A DNA stretch of 64,000 bases from Candidatus Thiodiazotropha sp. (ex Monitilora ramsayi). GTDB taxonomy: Bacteria; Pseudomonadota; Gammaproteobacteria; Chromatiales; Chromatiaceae. Made by a program: the position numbers and the translations under genes. This document shows, in pieces, positions 1 to 9,994 of the stretch. The stretch spans positions 248,001-312,000 of the forward strand of contig JAHXIO010000001.1 of NCBI GenBank assembly GCA_025655595.1, in the 5' to 3' direction. Positions within the stretch are counted from its first letter, which is position 1; every line of letters begins with the position of its first letter. Under the pieces are notes generated by a model, which did no database searches, was not told the origin of the DNA, and worked only from the letters and a program-made list of their open reading frames with translations.

Positions 1-681
1 GCCACCCATGCGGCCGAGGCGGCACAAAACGCCGATACCCAGGCCGGATCTGGAAGGAGCATCGTTGGTGAAACCATCGCCAGTATCAATGACATGGCGA
101 GGCAGTTGGAAGAGACGTCCAATGTGATGATAAAGCTGGAAAAGGATAGTCATGAGGTCGGACAGGTGCTTGAAGTCATCACGGGTATTGCAGAGCAGAC
201 TAATTTACTAGCGCTGAACGCAGCCATTGAAGCGGCACGTGCCGGTGAACAGGGGCGTGGTTTCGCAGTGGTTGCCGATGAAGTGAGGACGCTTGCGAAA
301 CGGACCCAAAAGTCAACCGAGGAGATTCGCGAAATTATCGATCGGCTACAGGGTGGAACCAGCGAAGCGGCCAAAGCCATGACCTCCAGCAGAGATCTCG
401 CGCAGAACAGTGTCGAGCAAAGCAGCGAAGCTGATCAGGCCCTGGACAAAATTGTCGAGTCGGTGTCGAGCATCCATGAAATGAATGTCCAGATAGCAAC
501 CGCGGCACAAGAGCAGAGCAGCGTGGCTGAGGAGATTAATCGTAGTATTTCAAATATTGCAACGGTGGCTGACACGACAACTCATGCAGCCAGCGAGGCA
601 GTCAACTGCACATCATCCATTCAGAGCTCGATGAGCGAGTTGAACGATTTGATATTACGGTTCAAGGTGAGTCACAAGTAA
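1..681 (+). CDS. Methyl-accepting chemotaxis protein, C-terminal part (partial)
   Basis: The reading frame is open from the first base, so the 5' part lies outside the window; 226 residues are visible. It carries the MCP cytoplasmic signalling hairpin: the near-invariant tip ([20 protein letters not shown], followed by a [12 protein letters not shown]-type stretch) sits at about residues 60-100, flanked by long heptad helices rich in Ala, Gln, Glu and Ser. This tip binds CheA and CheW and sets kinase activity; the flanking helices normally carry Glu/Gln methylation sites. No C-terminal CheR-tethering pentapeptide is seen; the protein ends in FKVSHK. The sensor domain, and hence the ligand, is unknown. 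It converges with the SPOR gene across about 70 bp with no clear terminator. Confidence 0.95.
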   Translation, partial: ATHAAEAAQNADTQAGSGRSIVGETIASINDMARQLEETSNVMIKLEKDSHEVGQVLEVITGIAEQTNLLALNAAIEAARAGEQGRGFAVVADEVRTLAKRTQKSTEEIREIIDRLQGGTSEAAKAMTSSRDLAQNSVEQSSEADQALDKIVESVSSIHEMNVQIATAAQEQSSVAEEINRSISNIATVADTTTHAASEAVNCTSSIQSSMSELNDLILRFKVSHK

Positions 682-753
682 ACCTTGTGGGCGTGACGCT
701 GCCGGTCATAACCCGATGAGATCTATTTGCTATCGGCAGGTGAATGACTGAAT

Positions 754-1323
754 CTACTTTTTCAGCTTGATGACAAGACTGGCTATGTTGTTCTCATTAG
801 CCAGTCTGCGCACGGCATTGAGCTGTTGCTGGGTCGAGTAGGGACCGCTGCGTACCCGGTGGAAGGTATCCCGGTTGTTGATGCTGACCTTTTGAATCTC
901 AGCTTCGATACCGATCAGTGCCAGTTTCGCTTTCATGCGGTCGGCGTCACCATATTTTCGGAATGAACCCATCTGCAGGATGTAGGCAGTGCCATCCTTG
1001 ACCGTTGGCGTAGGTGTCTCTGGCTGGCTTCTGGCGGGTTCGGGGTCTTCCGGCACCATCAGCTCCTCGTCTGGTATGACGACCTCCATCTCCGGCAATA
1101 TGGTATAGAACTCAAATGTCGGTTTGGGCGTGTTGGACTTAGGCGACGTCGTCGGTTTGGTGACACCCGGTACGGGTGCATTACTGAGATCACCGCCCAG
1201 TTTGAGCCAGAGCAGTCCAACGACAAAGGCGCCGGCAACGATGCCGGCGAAGAACCAGATGCTGCAGCTGGTGTGGCCCCGGTTTTTCTTTTTTGGGTTC
1301 GCGCGTCGTTTATAATCTGCCAT
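754..1323 (-). CDS. SPOR-domain membrane protein (FtsN-like)
   Basis: A 189-residue protein with a basic N-terminus (MADYKRRANPKKKNRG), one transmembrane helix at about residues 22-42, a Pro/Thr-rich linker at 45-105 and a C-terminal SPOR domain at about 110-187 (AYILQMGSFRKYGDADRMKA, ending ASLVIKLKK). SPOR domains bind denuded septal peptidoglycan, and this architecture matches FtsN-type division proteins, though it is shorter than E. coli FtsN. It starts 3 bp after argS ends and is probably cotranscribed with it, an arrangement common in gammaproteobacteria. The general role is well supported; identity as the essential FtsN is inferred from architecture and neighbour. Confidence 0.85.
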   Translation of the reverse strand: MADYKRRANPKKKNRGHTSCSIWFFAGIVAGAFVVGLLWLKLGGDLSNAPVPGVTKPTTSPKSNTPKPTFEFYTILPEMEVVIPDEELMVPEDPEPARSQPETPTPTVKDGTAYILQMGSFRKYGDADRMKAKLALIGIEAEIQKVSINNRDTFHRVRSGPYSTQQQLNAVRRLANENNIASLVIKLKK

Positions 1324-1326
1324 GAA

Positions 1327-3087
1327 TCACATCTTCTCCGGCGCATTCACACCCAGTAGATTGAGCCCGTTTCTCAAGACCTGCCGTGTCGCCAGGATCA
1401 ACTGCAGGCGGGCATCCCGCAAACCGATATCGTCGATCAGGAATTTGTGTGTGTTGTAGTAGGTATGGAAGTCGTTGGCCAGTTCACGCAGATAGTGGGT
1501 GAGTACATGGGGCTCTTCGTTCAGCGCAGCGGCCTCCAGGGACTCGGGATAGCGCGAAAGATTGGTAATCAGACTCTGTTCGTGGGCTTCGGTCAACTTG
1601 CTGTAGTCGACACGATTGGGATCGCTCTCGAAGGCAATCCGCTGTTCCGCCGCCTGATCGAAAACGCTGCAGATACGCGCATGGGCGTACTGGACGTAGT
1701 AAACCGGGTTGTCGCTCGACTGGGATTTGGCCAGGTCGAGGTCGAAATCCATATGCTGCTCGCACTTTCGCATGACATAGAAAAAGCGGGCGGCGTCTTT
1801 CCCCACTTCCTTGCGCAATTCACGCAGGGTGACGAACTGGCCGGAGCGGGTCGACATCTGAATCTTCTCTCCACCACGGTAGAGAATGGCGAATTGAACC
1901 AATAGCACATCCAGCTTGCTTGGGTCGTCTCCCAACGCCTGCAAGGCAGCTTTGACCCTGGGCACATAGCCGTGATGGTCGGCGCCCCAGACATCGATGA
2001 CCCGCTCAAAGCCCCTCTCCAGTTTGTCCATGTGGTAGGCGATGTCGGAGGCGAAATAGGTGGTCTGCCCGTTGTCGCGCACCACCACCCGGTCTTTTTC
2101 GTCGCCGAAGTCGGTGGAGCGGAACCAGAGCGCCCCCGACTTCTCATAGAGATAACCGCTGCCGCGTAGTCGCTCAATGGCCTTGTTCACAGCGCCGCTC
2201 TCTGTGAGGCTGCGTTCGGAGTACCACTGATCGTAATTGACGCCGAACAGTGAGAGGTCATCCCGTATATCGTCGAGGATGGTGTTCAGACCCAATTCGA
2301 AGACGAAACGATAGCGGTTATCTCCCAGGAGGGATTTGGCACGATCGATCAAGGCGTCGATATGTGCCTCCTTGTCACCACCGGCCGGTTCGTCCGCGGG
2401 GATGTCGTCAAAGACCTCTTCAGCCGCGTGTTTGTAAGCCTCCGCATGGTCACGGTGCAGGGTGGCGGCGATGTCCCAGACATAGTCCCCTTTGTAGCCG
2501 TTGGCGGGAAAGGTCAGGGTCTCGTCGCACAGTTCCAGATAGCGCAGCCAGACCGAAGTGGCGAGGATGTCCATCTGCCTGCCCGCGTCGTTGACGTAGT
2601 ATTCGCGGTGGACGTCGTAACCCACGGCGGCCAGCAGGTCGGCGACCACAGAACCATAGGCGGCACCGCGACCGTGACCCACATGAAGAGGGCCGGTGGG
2701 ATTGGCGGAGACATACTCCACCTGCACCCGTTTGCCGGCGCCCAATTGGCTGCGGCCATACCCGTGTCCCTGGTTGAGGATCTGGGGGATCAGGTTGTGA
2801 TAGGCGGTAGGCCCAAGGTAGAAGTTGATGAAGCCGGGGCCGGCGATCTCGCAGCGCTCCACCAGATCGGAGGCGGGCAGTGCTTCAAGCAGGGCCTGCG
2901 CAATCTCCCGCGGGTTTTTGCGAGCCGGTTTGGCCAGGATCATCGCTACATTGGTGGCGAAATCCCCGTGGCGGTTGTCGCGGGTACGTTCAATTTTCGG
3001 GCTCGCCAGGGCTTCCTGCGGCAGGAATCCGTCTCCGGCAAGCTGCTGCAATGCGGCTGTGACCAGTTGCTCGATCTGCGTCTTCAT
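1327..3087 (-). CDS. argS: Arginyl-tRNA synthetase
   Basis: A 586-residue class I aminoacyl-tRNA synthetase that charges tRNA-Arg in the cytosol. The N-terminal Arg-tRNA synthetase domain (about residues 3-90, with [11 protein letters not shown]) precedes the catalytic core with the HIGH-type motif HVGHGRGA at about 135-142. The KMSKS loop is degenerate ([14 protein letters not shown]), as is usual for ArgRS, and the C-terminal anticodon-binding DALR domain ends [16 protein letters not shown]. Length and motifs match bacterial ArgRS throughout. The ATG at 3087 is followed at once by conserved sequence. The SPOR gene lies directly downstream. No defect is seen. Confidence 0.98.
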   Translation of the reverse strand: MKTQIEQLVTAALQQLAGDGFLPQEALASPKIERTRDNRHGDFATNVAMILAKPARKNPREIAQALLEALPASDLVERCEIAGPGFINFYLGPTAYHNLIPQILNQGHGYGRSQLGAGKRVQVEYVSANPTGPLHVGHGRGAAYGSVVADLLAAVGYDVHREYYVNDAGRQMDILATSVWLRYLELCDETLTFPANGYKGDYVWDIAATLHRDHAEAYKHAAEEVFDDIPADEPAGGDKEAHIDALIDRAKSLLGDNRYRFVFELGLNTILDDIRDDLSLFGVNYDQWYSERSLTESGAVNKAIERLRGSGYLYEKSGALWFRSTDFGDEKDRVVVRDNGQTTYFASDIAYHMDKLERGFERVIDVWGADHHGYVPRVKAALQALGDDPSKLDVLLVQFAILYRGGEKIQMSTRSGQFVTLRELRKEVGKDAARFFYVMRKCEQHMDFDLDLAKSQSSDNPVYYVQYAHARICSVFDQAAEQRIAFESDPNRVDYSKLTEAHEQSLITNLSRYPESLEAAALNEEPHVLTHYLRELANDFHTYYNTHKFLIDDIGLRDARLQLILATRQVLRNGLNLLGVNAPEKM

Positions 3088-3242
3088 CGTCGGTTGTCTT
3101 ACGCGCTGTTACAAGGGCGGCAAGGATAACAGGAATCGGCCCCTTCGGGGGAGTGCTCCTGTCAGAAAGCGTTCACTCCAACGTCACATGCATGTCATTC
3201 AGCCTGCCTAGACTCTACATCGACGAAATTGGAGAAAAATAT

Positions 3243-3596
3243 ATGGCCGTAGAGAGAAGATACAGTAAGCGCTACCCGATGGATGGGGATGTCTATATCC
3301 GCTACAGAAAGCAGCGGATATTTCCCGCGAAGGCGGTCAACTGCTCCAGTCAGGGGATCTATCTGAAGACGGAGAGAGTCTCTCTCCTCACCGGCGCTTT
3401 GGTGGAATTGGAGATTTTTCGCGGCAGTCGCCACTGGGAGATTATGGGTGTGGTCAGTCACTCCGAGGATGACGGCATCGGCGTGATGTTCTGGAAACCG
3501 CAGCAGGAACTCTATGAATCGGTCATCGCGGGGAATGGCAGAGCTGAGGCGATCGCCCAGCTATTGCCACCTGAGCCGATTGAGAAGCATCTGTAA
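3243..3596 (+). CDS. PilZ domain protein
   Basis: A 117-residue protein that is essentially one PilZ domain. It has the basic cluster RRYSKRY at residues 5-11 and the second signature N-C-S-S-Q-G at about 38-43, matching the RxxxR and (D/N)xSxxG elements that bind cyclic di-GMP. The ATG at 3243 is preferred over an upstream in-frame start because it follows a ribosome-binding sequence (GGAGAAAA) and because the domain begins there. It stands alone between argS and phoB. The last codons overlap a CTGTAAA direct repeat that may be part of a Pho box. Its target process is unknown. Confidence 0.85.
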   Translation: MAVERRYSKRYPMDGDVYIRYRKQRIFPAKAVNCSSQGIYLKTERVSLLTGALVELEIFRGSRHWEIMGVVSHSEDDGIGVMFWKPQQELYESVIAGNGRAEAIAQLLPPEPIEKHL

Positions 3597-3638
3597 ACTG
3601 CCTGTAAATTAAAGGCATAGCTGTCATCTTTGTGTAAC
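3591..3638 (+). promoter_or_regulatory. Pho boxes upstream of phoB
   Basis: Two sets of 7-bp direct repeats at the 11-bp spacing bound by PhoB dimers: CTGTAAA at 3591 and again at 3602, then CTGTCAT at 3621 followed by GTGTAAC at 3632. The second set matches the consensus CTGTCAT-N4-CTGTCAY closely. The position 50-95 bp before the phoB start suggests autoregulation. Confidence 0.7.
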
Positions 3639-3685
3639 AAAGCTCCGGTTTAATGTGCACATCATGACTCATGATGGATGCAGAG

Positions 3686-4378
3686 ATGACAATTCCGAGA
3701 ATTCTAGCCGTTGACGACGAGCCCGCTGTGGGCGAGATGTTGCGTTTCATTCTGGAGCAGGAGGGTTTCCAGGCCGATTTTGCCGAAGATGCGACCCAGG
3801 CAATCAACCTGATCCGAAGGTCGCGTCCGGATCTGATCCTGCTCGACTGGATGCTGCCGGGCATGAGCGGTATCGAGCTGGCTGGCCGTCTGAAAAATGA
3901 TAGCGAGACCGAGTCGATCCCCATCATCATGCTGACCGCCAAGGGTGAGGAGAGCGACAAGGTGCGCGGCCTCGACATCGGTGCCGAGGACTATGTGACC
4001 AAACCCTTCTCTGCCCGGGAGTTGCTGGCGAGGATTCGCTCCATCCTGCGCCGGGTATCGCCGCTGCTGGCCGGGGAGTCACTGGAATGTTCCGGGTTGG
4101 TGCTCGATCCCGTCAGCCACCGGGTAACAGCTGACGAAGAGACGGTGGATCTTGGTCCTACCGAGTTCCGTCTGTTGCACTATTTCATGACCCATCGGGA
4201 ACGCGTTTTTTCCCGCAGTCAGCTCCTTGACCGTGTTTGGGGAACCAACGTCTATATAGAAGAACGTACCGTCGACGTACATATTCGACGCTTGCGCAAG
4301 GCCCTTGAGCCGAGTGGAAAACAGACCCTGCTGCAGACGGTACGGGGTGCCGGCTACCGCTTCTCCGCCAAGCAGTAG
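3686..4378 (+). CDS. phoB: Phosphate regulon response regulator PhoB
   Basis: A 230-residue OmpR/PhoB-family regulator. The receiver domain (about 1-120) has acidic residues D10 D11, the phosphoacceptor D54 in LLDWMLPG, the conserved Thr in MLTAKG and Lys in VTKPFS. The winged-helix DNA-binding domain (about 130-228) has the recognition region [15 protein letters not shown]. The ATG at 3686 places the receiver Asp residues exactly as in E. coli PhoB; two ATGs 15 and 12 bp upstream are possible. It activates phosphate-starvation genes on phosphorylation. It is followed by pstSCAB-phoU, and Pho boxes lie before it. The usual partner kinase gene phoR is not next to it and not in this window. Confidence 0.95.
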   Translation: MTIPRILAVDDEPAVGEMLRFILEQEGFQADFAEDATQAINLIRRSRPDLILLDWMLPGMSGIELAGRLKNDSETESIPIIMLTAKGEESDKVRGLDIGAEDYVTKPFSARELLARIRSILRRVSPLLAGESLECSGLVLDPVSHRVTADEETVDLGPTEFRLLHYFMTHRERVFSRSQLLDRVWGTNVYIEERTVDVHIRRLRKALEPSGKQTLLQTVRGAGYRFSAKQ

Positions 4379-4392
4379 CGCCAACAGGAAAA

Positions 4393-4421
4393 CTGACATG
4401 GAACTGTCATATTTCTCTCAT
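4393..4421 (+). promoter_or_regulatory. Pho box array upstream of pstS
   Basis: Three 7-bp direct repeats at exact 11-bp steps: CTGACAT (4393), CTGTCAT (4404) and CTCTCAT (4415). The segment CTGTCATATTTCTCTCAT is a near-perfect PhoB site. It lies 100-130 bp before the pstS start, as expected for a PhoB-activated promoter. Confidence 0.85.
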
Positions 4422-4520
4422 CGAATGTTCACATTGTCGGCCTATTCTCTCCTCACCAAATCCATATCCAAGACCAATTTACTGGTAATCATAATCTCTA
4501 TGTTTAAGGAGAGAATCGAA

Positions 4521-5564
4521 ATGAAAAAGCTGATTTCAACCGCTGTCGCGCTTTCGCTGACCGGTTTTGTTGGCATGGCATCCGCCCGCGATTACATCAG
4601 CGTGGTGGGTTCTTCCACAGTCTATCCGTTCGCCACCGTAGTGGCCGAGCGGTTCGGTAAGACCTCCAAGTTCAAGACACCGAAGATTGAATCCACCGGC
4701 TCTGGCGGTGGTTTGAAACTCTTTTGTGCCGGTGTCGGTGTCGAACACCCCGACATCACTAATGCATCCCGCCGTATCAAGAAATCTGAAGTTGAGCGTT
4801 GCGCAGGCAACGGCATCAACGACATCGTCGAGGTTAAGGTCGGTTACGACGGTATCGCTCTGGCCAACTCCAAGTCTGCTCCGCAGTTCTCCGTGACCCG
4901 TAAGGACATCTTCCTGGCCCTGGCCAAAGAGGTGCCTGATCCTAAAGATCCCGAGAGCGGCAAGCTGGTAGCTAATCCATACCAGACCTGGAAGGAAGTG
5001 AATGGCGATCTGCCTGACATGGCTATCGAAGTGTTGGGCCCCCCTCCCACATCCGGTACCCGCGACGCCTTCGCCGAGCTGGCAATGGAAGGCGGCTGTA
5101 AAAAGATTGGCTGGATCAAGGCCATGAAGAAGAAAGACAAGAAGATGTACAAGTCTGTATGTCACACCGTGCGTGAAGATGGCAAGTACATCGAGGCTGG
5201 CGAGAACGACAACCTGATCGTACAGAAGCTGGAAGCCAACAAGGGCGCTCTGGGTGTCTTCGGCTACAGCTTCCTGGATCAGAACTCCGACAAGGTGCAG
5301 GGCTCTCTGGTTGACGGCGTAGCACCGACCTTCGAGCTGATCGCCGACGGCAGCTATCCGGTCTCCCGTCCGCTCTACTTCTATGTGAAGAAAGCGCATG
5401 TGGGCAAGATCCCCGGTATCAACGAATACCTGGCTGAGTTCACCAGTGATAAGGCCTGGGGTGACGAAGGCTATCTGGCGGACAAAGGTCTGATCCCGAT
5501 GCCTACCGATGAGCGTAAGGCTTTCAAGAGCGATGTTGAAGGTCTCAAGAACCTGAAGCTCTGA
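4521..5564 (+). CDS. pstS: Phosphate ABC transporter substrate-binding protein
   Basis: A 347-residue periplasmic protein with a Sec signal peptide (MKKLISTAVALSLTGFVGMASA, predicted cleavage before RDYISV). The mature protein has the PstS phosphate-binding signatures VGSSTVYPFA near the start, ESTGSGGGLKLFC, and PPPTSGTRDAF in the second half. The ATG at 4521 follows AAGGAGAG; longer in-frame readings lack a signal peptide and run through the Pho box promoter. It binds inorganic phosphate and delivers it to PstCA. A strong hairpin terminator follows, so pstS is probably made in excess over the membrane components. Confidence 0.96.
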   Translation: MKKLISTAVALSLTGFVGMASARDYISVVGSSTVYPFATVVAERFGKTSKFKTPKIESTGSGGGLKLFCAGVGVEHPDITNASRRIKKSEVERCAGNGINDIVEVKVGYDGIALANSKSAPQFSVTRKDIFLALAKEVPDPKDPESGKLVANPYQTWKEVNGDLPDMAIEVLGPPPTSGTRDAFAELAMEGGCKKIGWIKAMKKKDKKMYKSVCHTVREDGKYIEAGENDNLIVQKLEANKGALGVFGYSFLDQNSDKVQGSLVDGVAPTFELIADGSYPVSRPLYFYVKKAHVGKIPGINEYLAEFTSDKAWGDEGYLADKGLIPMPTDERKAFKSDVEGLKNLKL

Positions 5565-5591
5565 TTCGTAGCGCCAAGTAAGCTGCAAGGA

Positions 5592-5623
5592 AGCGGTTGC
5601 TTGCAACAAGCAACCGCTTTTTT
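5592..5623 (+). terminator. Intrinsic terminator between pstS and pstC
   Basis: A perfect 12-bp stem (AGCGGTTGCTTG pairing with CAAGCAACCGCT) with a CAA loop and a T run at 5618-5623. It lies after the pstS stop and 15 bp before pstC, so it probably causes partial termination that lowers pstCAB-phoU expression relative to pstS. Confidence 0.9.
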
Positions 5624-5637
5624 GTCTGGAAGTTGTG

Positions 5638-7020
5638 ATGCATACCTCCACACTGATTATCGTACTCCTGGGTCTGATGTCCCTGGCGTACTATCTGGGC
5701 AGGAAGCGCTCTCTCAACCTGGTCTCCGGCCGGGTAAGAGATCTCCACTCACTGCCTTCCTATTACGGGTTGCACACCGCACTTTGGTGCGGCATACCAG
5801 CCATTCTGTTGTTGGTGCTCTGGATATCTTTCGAGGGATCGGTGGTAACTGGTCTGGTTGTGGATTCTCTGCCGCAAGAAACACAGGCACTGCCACCCGA
5901 AAGGCTAAACCTGGTGCTCAACGATATCCGCAATCTGGCCACGGGGGACATCGTCTCCACCGCCGTGGACGAGAACTTGCAGAGTGCCGCGGATCACTAT
6001 GCCAGACTGCAGGGTATCAGCCAGTTGGCCATGTTCGCTGCCGCGCTCAGTTTGGCAATACTGGCCGGGTATTTCGCCCACCGCTCGATCACCCGTCATC
6101 AACGTGCCAGGAACCGGGTCGAGAAGGCGATCAATTTCTTTCTGCTTTCCAGCTCCACGCTGGCGATATTCACCACCATCGGCATTGTGTTATCAGTGCT
6201 GTTTGAGTCAATCCGTTTCTTTCAACAGATTCCGGTCACAGAATTTATCTTCGGTCTGGAGTGGTCGCCGCAGACAGCTATCCGGGCCGACCAGGTGGGT
6301 TCTTCAGGGGTGTTTGGTGCGATACCGCTGTTTGCCGGTACCTTTCTGATCACCCTCATCGCCATGGTGGTCGCGGTGCCGATTGGCCTGCTCTCTGCGA
6401 TCTACATGGCCGACTATGCAGGCAGGCACTTTCGCAGTCTTGCCAAGCCGGTACTGGAAGTGCTTGCGGGCATTCCCACTGTGGTTTACGGTTTTTTTGC
6501 TGCGCTGACTGTAGCGCCTTTTTTCCGGGACTTAGGTGCATCCATGGGGCTGGGTGTCTCCTCGGAATCGGCTTTGGCCGCCGGTGTGGTCATGGGCATC
6601 ATGATCATACCGTTCGTCTCCTCCCTCTCCGATGACGTGATCAACGCGGTACCCCAGGCGATGCGAGACGGTTCCTACGGTCTGGGTGCCACGCGTTCAG
6701 AGACCATCCGTCAGGTGATCATTCCCGCCGCGCTGCCGGGCATCGTGGGCGGAGTGCTGCTGGCCGTCTCACGCGCCATCGGCGAGACCATGATCGTCGT
6801 CATGGCAGCGGGGCTCTCCGCCAACCTCACCGCCAATCCACTGGAGGCGGTGACAACGGTAACAGTACAGATCGTCACCCTGCTGGTCGGCGACCAGGAG
6901 TTCGACAGCGCCAAGACGCTGGCCGCCTTTGCCTTGGCCCTGGTGCTGTTTGTCATCACTCTGGCCCTCAACATGATCGCACTGCATATCGTGCGCAAAT
7001 ATCGTGAACAGTATGAATAA
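5638..7020 (+). CDS. pstC: Phosphate ABC transporter permease PstC (long form)
   Basis: A 460-residue inner-membrane permease. The C-terminal ~290 residues form the standard PstC core (several helices, then the EAA loop AMRDGSYGLGATRSETIRQV contacting PstB). The first ~150 residues are an extra N-terminal region with a helix at the extreme N-terminus, another at about residues 45-65, a soluble segment and a third helix. This extension is known in many proteobacterial PstC proteins and makes it longer than E. coli PstC. ATG 5638 follows TGGAAG; a GTG one codon upstream is an alternative. With PstA it forms the phosphate channel. It overlaps pstA. Confidence 0.94.
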   Translation: MHTSTLIIVLLGLMSLAYYLGRKRSLNLVSGRVRDLHSLPSYYGLHTALWCGIPAILLLVLWISFEGSVVTGLVVDSLPQETQALPPERLNLVLNDIRNLATGDIVSTAVDENLQSAADHYARLQGISQLAMFAAALSLAILAGYFAHRSITRHQRARNRVEKAINFFLLSSSTLAIFTTIGIVLSVLFESIRFFQQIPVTEFIFGLEWSPQTAIRADQVGSSGVFGAIPLFAGTFLITLIAMVVAVPIGLLSAIYMADYAGRHFRSLAKPVLEVLAGIPTVVYGFFAALTVAPFFRDLGASMGLGVSSESALAAGVVMGIMIIPFVSSLSDDVINAVPQAMRDGSYGLGATRSETIRQVIIPAALPGIVGGVLLAVSRAIGETMIVVMAAGLSANLTANPLEAVTTVTVQIVTLLVGDQEFDSAKTLAAFALALVLFVITLALNMIALHIVRKYREQYE

Positions 7021-8311
7021 TCAGCAGCAACAGCACGAGCGTACGATGGTGCGGGTCGAGAAGGGGCTTGCGCGCCGTTACCGACAGGAGAGAAATTTCA
7101 AGCGGCTCGGTCTGGGTGCGATTCTCCTGGGACTGCTGTTTGTCTCGTTTCTCTTTATCAGCATCATCGCCAACGGCTACACGGCATTTCAGCAGACCTT
7201 TGTGAAGCTGGATGTCTACTATGATCCCGAGATGATCGCGCCGGTGGGAGAAACCGATCCCGAAATACTCTCCGCCGGCAATTATGGCGGCTTGGTCAAG
7301 GCCACGATGCGGGAACTGTTTCCTTCGGTGACCAACCGTCGGGACAAGAAGAAACTCTATGGCCTGATCAGTACGGGCGCGAGTTACCAACTGCGCGAAC
7401 GGGTTATGCAGGATCCCTCGGTGATCGGCCAGCGTGAGAGTATCTGGGTCCCCGCTGATGACGATGTGGATATGCTGATCAAGGGGCATATCGACCTGAA
7501 CCTGCCGGAGAGCGATCGGCGCATCAAAGACGACCAACTCTCCTGGATACAGGGGCTGCAGGAGGACGACCGTGTCGAAAAGCGCTTCAACAAGACCTTC
7601 TTCACTGCCGGTGATTCCCGTGAGCCTGAACTTTCCGGTATCAAGGGTGCAGCCTCCGGCTCCTTCTTTACACTGCTGATCTGTTTGTCTATCTCATTCC
7701 CTGTTGGTGTGGCGGCAGCGGTCTATCTGGAAGAGTTCGCGCCGAAGAATCGCTGGACCGATCTCATCGAAGTGAACATCAACAATCTGGCGGCAGTCCC
7801 ATCGATCGTATTCGGTCTCCTGGGCTTGGCGGTCTTCATCAACTTCTTCGGTCTCCCCCGGTCGGTGCCTATGGTGGGAGGGCTGGTATTGGCCCTGATG
7901 ACCCTGCCGACCATCATTATTGCCAGCCGTGCGGCCTTGAAGTCGGTACCTCCATCTATTCGGGAGGCGGCACTGGGTGTGGGCGCCTCTCCGATGCAGA
8001 CGATAACTCATCATGTTCTGCCGCTGGCGCTGCCAGGCATGCTCACAGGCACCATCATCGGCATGGCCCAGGCCCTGGGTGAAACCGCACCGTTGCTGAT
8101 GATCGGTATGGTGGCTTTTATCGTGGATATCCCTGGTGGCGCCATGGATCCTTCCGCTGTCCTGCCGGTACAGATCTATCTTTGGGCAGACAGTCCGGAG
8201 CGTGCGTTTGTCGAGAGGACCTCGGCGGCCATCATGGTGTTGCTGGCTTTCTTGATCAGCATGAACCTGCTGGCTGTTTGGTTGCGAAAGAAATTTGAGC
8301 GTCGCTGGTAA
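7013..8311 (+). CDS. pstA: Phosphate ABC transporter permease PstA (long form)
   Basis: A 432-residue permease that pairs with PstC. The N-terminal ~200 residues include one helix (about 35-57) and a periplasmic insert, the extension seen in many proteobacterial PstA proteins. The C-terminal part has the binding-protein-dependent transport fold with the EAA loop ([20 protein letters not shown]) and a closing helix before KKFERRW. ATG 7013 overlaps the end of pstC by 8 bp, indicating translational coupling; a GTG at 7004 is also possible. pstB follows closely. Confidence 0.94.
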   Translation: MNNQQQQHERTMVRVEKGLARRYRQERNFKRLGLGAILLGLLFVSFLFISIIANGYTAFQQTFVKLDVYYDPEMIAPVGETDPEILSAGNYGGLVKATMRELFPSVTNRRDKKKLYGLISTGASYQLRERVMQDPSVIGQRESIWVPADDDVDMLIKGHIDLNLPESDRRIKDDQLSWIQGLQEDDRVEKRFNKTFFTAGDSREPELSGIKGAASGSFFTLLICLSISFPVGVAAAVYLEEFAPKNRWTDLIEVNINNLAAVPSIVFGLLGLAVFINFFGLPRSVPMVGGLVLALMTLPTIIIASRAALKSVPPSIREAALGVGASPMQTITHHVLPLALPGMLTGTIIGMAQALGETAPLLMIGMVAFIVDIPGGAMDPSAVLPVQIYLWADSPERAFVERTSAAIMVLLAFLISMNLLAVWLRKKFERRW

Positions 8312-8406
8312 GCGGGACGCAAGTGAGGTGTAAGGTGGATGATGTGATCAACCAGGACGGCACGGTTGCCCGTGAATTGAAGACAGGCACAGATGCCGAG
8401 GTCGAT

Positions 8407-9219
8407 ATGCAAAGTACAAATGAGAGTCAAAGTCGCGGCACCGTGGGCGATATCTATGTGGATGATCCACGTATGACCTGTCGCAATGTCAATGTCTACT
8501 ATGGCGATAAACAGGCGATTTTCGATATCGATCTCGACATCGGCAAGAACCAGGTAATCTCCATGATCGGCCCGTCCGGTTGCGGCAAATCGACCTTTCT
8601 TCGCTGCCTCAATCGTATGAACGATACCATCGACGTGTGCAAGGTCACCGGCCAGATCAAGATGGATGGACAGGACATCTACGACGGTGCCCTTGATGTT
8701 GTCCCATTGCGTGCCAGTGTCGGCATGGTGTTTCAGAAGCCCAATCCCTTCCCCAAGTCGATCTACGACAATATCGCCTACGGTCCCAGAATTCACGGAC
8801 TCAGTGACGACAAACAGCATCTCGATGAGATTGTCGAGACCTCGCTGAAGAAGGCAGGTCTCTGGGAAGAGGTGAAAGATCGTCTCGATCAACCGGGAAC
8901 CGGTCTCTCAGGCGGTCAACAGCAACGCCTCTGTATCGCCCGTGCGATTGCGGTCAGTCCCGAAGTGATTCTGATGGACGAGCCCTGTTCCGCACTGGAT
9001 CCCATCGCCACGGCAAAGATCGAAGAGCTGATAGACGAGCTGCGTGAAAACTATACCATCGCAATCGTTACCCATTCCATGCAACAGGCGGCGCGTGTGA
9101 GTCAGCGGACTGCCTATTTTCATCTGGGTAAACTGATTGAGGTGGGTGAGACGGATCAGATTTTCACCGCCCCAAAACACAGATTGACGGAAGACTATAT
9201 TACCGGCCGTTTCGGCTGA
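8407..9219 (+). CDS. pstB: Phosphate ABC transporter ATP-binding protein
   Basis: A 270-residue ABC ATPase that powers phosphate import. Walker A is GPSGCGKST, the Q-loop is in VFQKPNPFP, the signature is LSGGQQQR, Walker B is [13 protein letters not shown] and the switch His is in IVTHSMQQ. The [10 protein letters not shown] stretch is characteristic of PstB. ATG 8407 has GAGG five bases upstream and gives the usual family length; an in-frame GTG at 8323 would add 28 residues but has a poor ribosome-binding site. phoU follows 13 bp after the stop. Confidence 0.95.
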   Translation: MQSTNESQSRGTVGDIYVDDPRMTCRNVNVYYGDKQAIFDIDLDIGKNQVISMIGPSGCGKSTFLRCLNRMNDTIDVCKVTGQIKMDGQDIYDGALDVVPLRASVGMVFQKPNPFPKSIYDNIAYGPRIHGLSDDKQHLDEIVETSLKKAGLWEEVKDRLDQPGTGLSGGQQQRLCIARAIAVSPEVILMDEPCSALDPIATAKIEELIDELRENYTIAIVTHSMQQAARVSQRTAYFHLGKLIEVGETDQIFTAPKHRLTEDYITGRFG

Positions 9220-9232
9220 TGGTGAGCAAAGC

Positions 9233-9958
9233 ATGAATGAGATGACTAGCGGACATACCGTAAAGGCCTATAACCAAGAGCTGGAGACCATTAACGGCCT
9301 GGTGATGGAACTGGGTGGTTTGGGCATTGATCAGCTGAGGCGTGCGGTACAGACTCTCAAGGACGAAGACACCAAGGCTGCGGGGCAGGTGATCGACCGT
9401 GACCAGAAATTGAACGAGATCGATATCCGTGCCGATGAAGAGATCATCCGTCTCATCGCCAAGCGCCAACCGGTGGCCAAGGATCTGCGCGATATCCTCA
9501 CGGTGCAGAAGACCATCGCCGATCTCGAACGTGTAGGGGATGAGGCGCGAAAGATCGCCAATCTCACCATTCATTTTTTCGACAATGGCAAGACCCCGCC
9601 GGGCAATGAGATTTTACGCGATATCTACAGCATGGCGGAGTTTGTCGATGAAATGTTGGTGCAGAGTCTGGAGGCCTTCTCGGAACTCGACCTGCATAAG
9701 GCATTGGATGTCATCAAAAGAGACGAGAAGCTCTACGAAGAGTTTCGTGATGCACTGAGACGTCTCTCTACCTTCATCATGGAAGACTCCCGCAGTGTCG
9801 GCCATGCAGTTGATATCGTTCTCGCTCTACGTGCACTGGAGCGTATCGGCGGTCATGCAAAGAATATTGGGGGTTTCGTTATCTTTCTGGTGACGGGTAA
9901 GGATGTGCGTCATGAAGATCTCAACATCATTGCCGCAGAGATTGCCGATCGGCTTTGA
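9233..9958 (+). CDS. phoU: Phosphate signalling protein PhoU
   Basis: A 241-residue all-helical protein of two PhoU repeats (about residues 20-115 and 125-220). Both repeats have the ER-x-GD/G-x-x-KN/R-type metal-binding signatures, ADLERVGDEARKIANL and RALERIGGHAKNIGGF. PhoU links the Pst transporter to the PhoR/PhoB two-component system and restrains the Pho regulon when phosphate is plentiful. It is the last gene of the pst operon. A perfect palindrome 10 bp after its stop separates it from the convergent priA. Confidence 0.95.
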   Translation: MNEMTSGHTVKAYNQELETINGLVMELGGLGIDQLRRAVQTLKDEDTKAAGQVIDRDQKLNEIDIRADEEIIRLIAKRQPVAKDLRDILTVQKTIADLERVGDEARKIANLTIHFFDNGKTPPGNEILRDIYSMAEFVDEMLVQSLEAFSELDLHKALDVIKRDEKLYEEFRDALRRLSTFIMEDSRSVGHAVDIVLALRALERIGGHAKNIGGFVIFLVTGKDVRHEDLNIIAAEIADRL

Positions 9959-9968
9959 GTGTGGAAAC

Positions 9969-9987
9969 GGTGCGGCCTAGCCGCACC
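9969..9987. repeat. REP-like palindrome between phoU and priA
   Basis: GGTGCGGC-CTA-GCCGCACC is a perfect 8-bp inverted repeat between two convergent genes. The same GGTGCGGC/GCCGCACC arms recur at about 21.0, 21.6 and 22.8 kb, so it belongs to a dispersed palindrome family. It could act as a bidirectional transcription stop. Confidence 0.75.
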
Positions 9988-9994
9988 AATCGAT

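Noticed and set aside
4536-5651. A 371-codon minus-strand frame opposite pstS
   Set aside because: It is fully antisense to pstS, which has a signal peptide and family motifs. The long antisense frame follows from codon composition.
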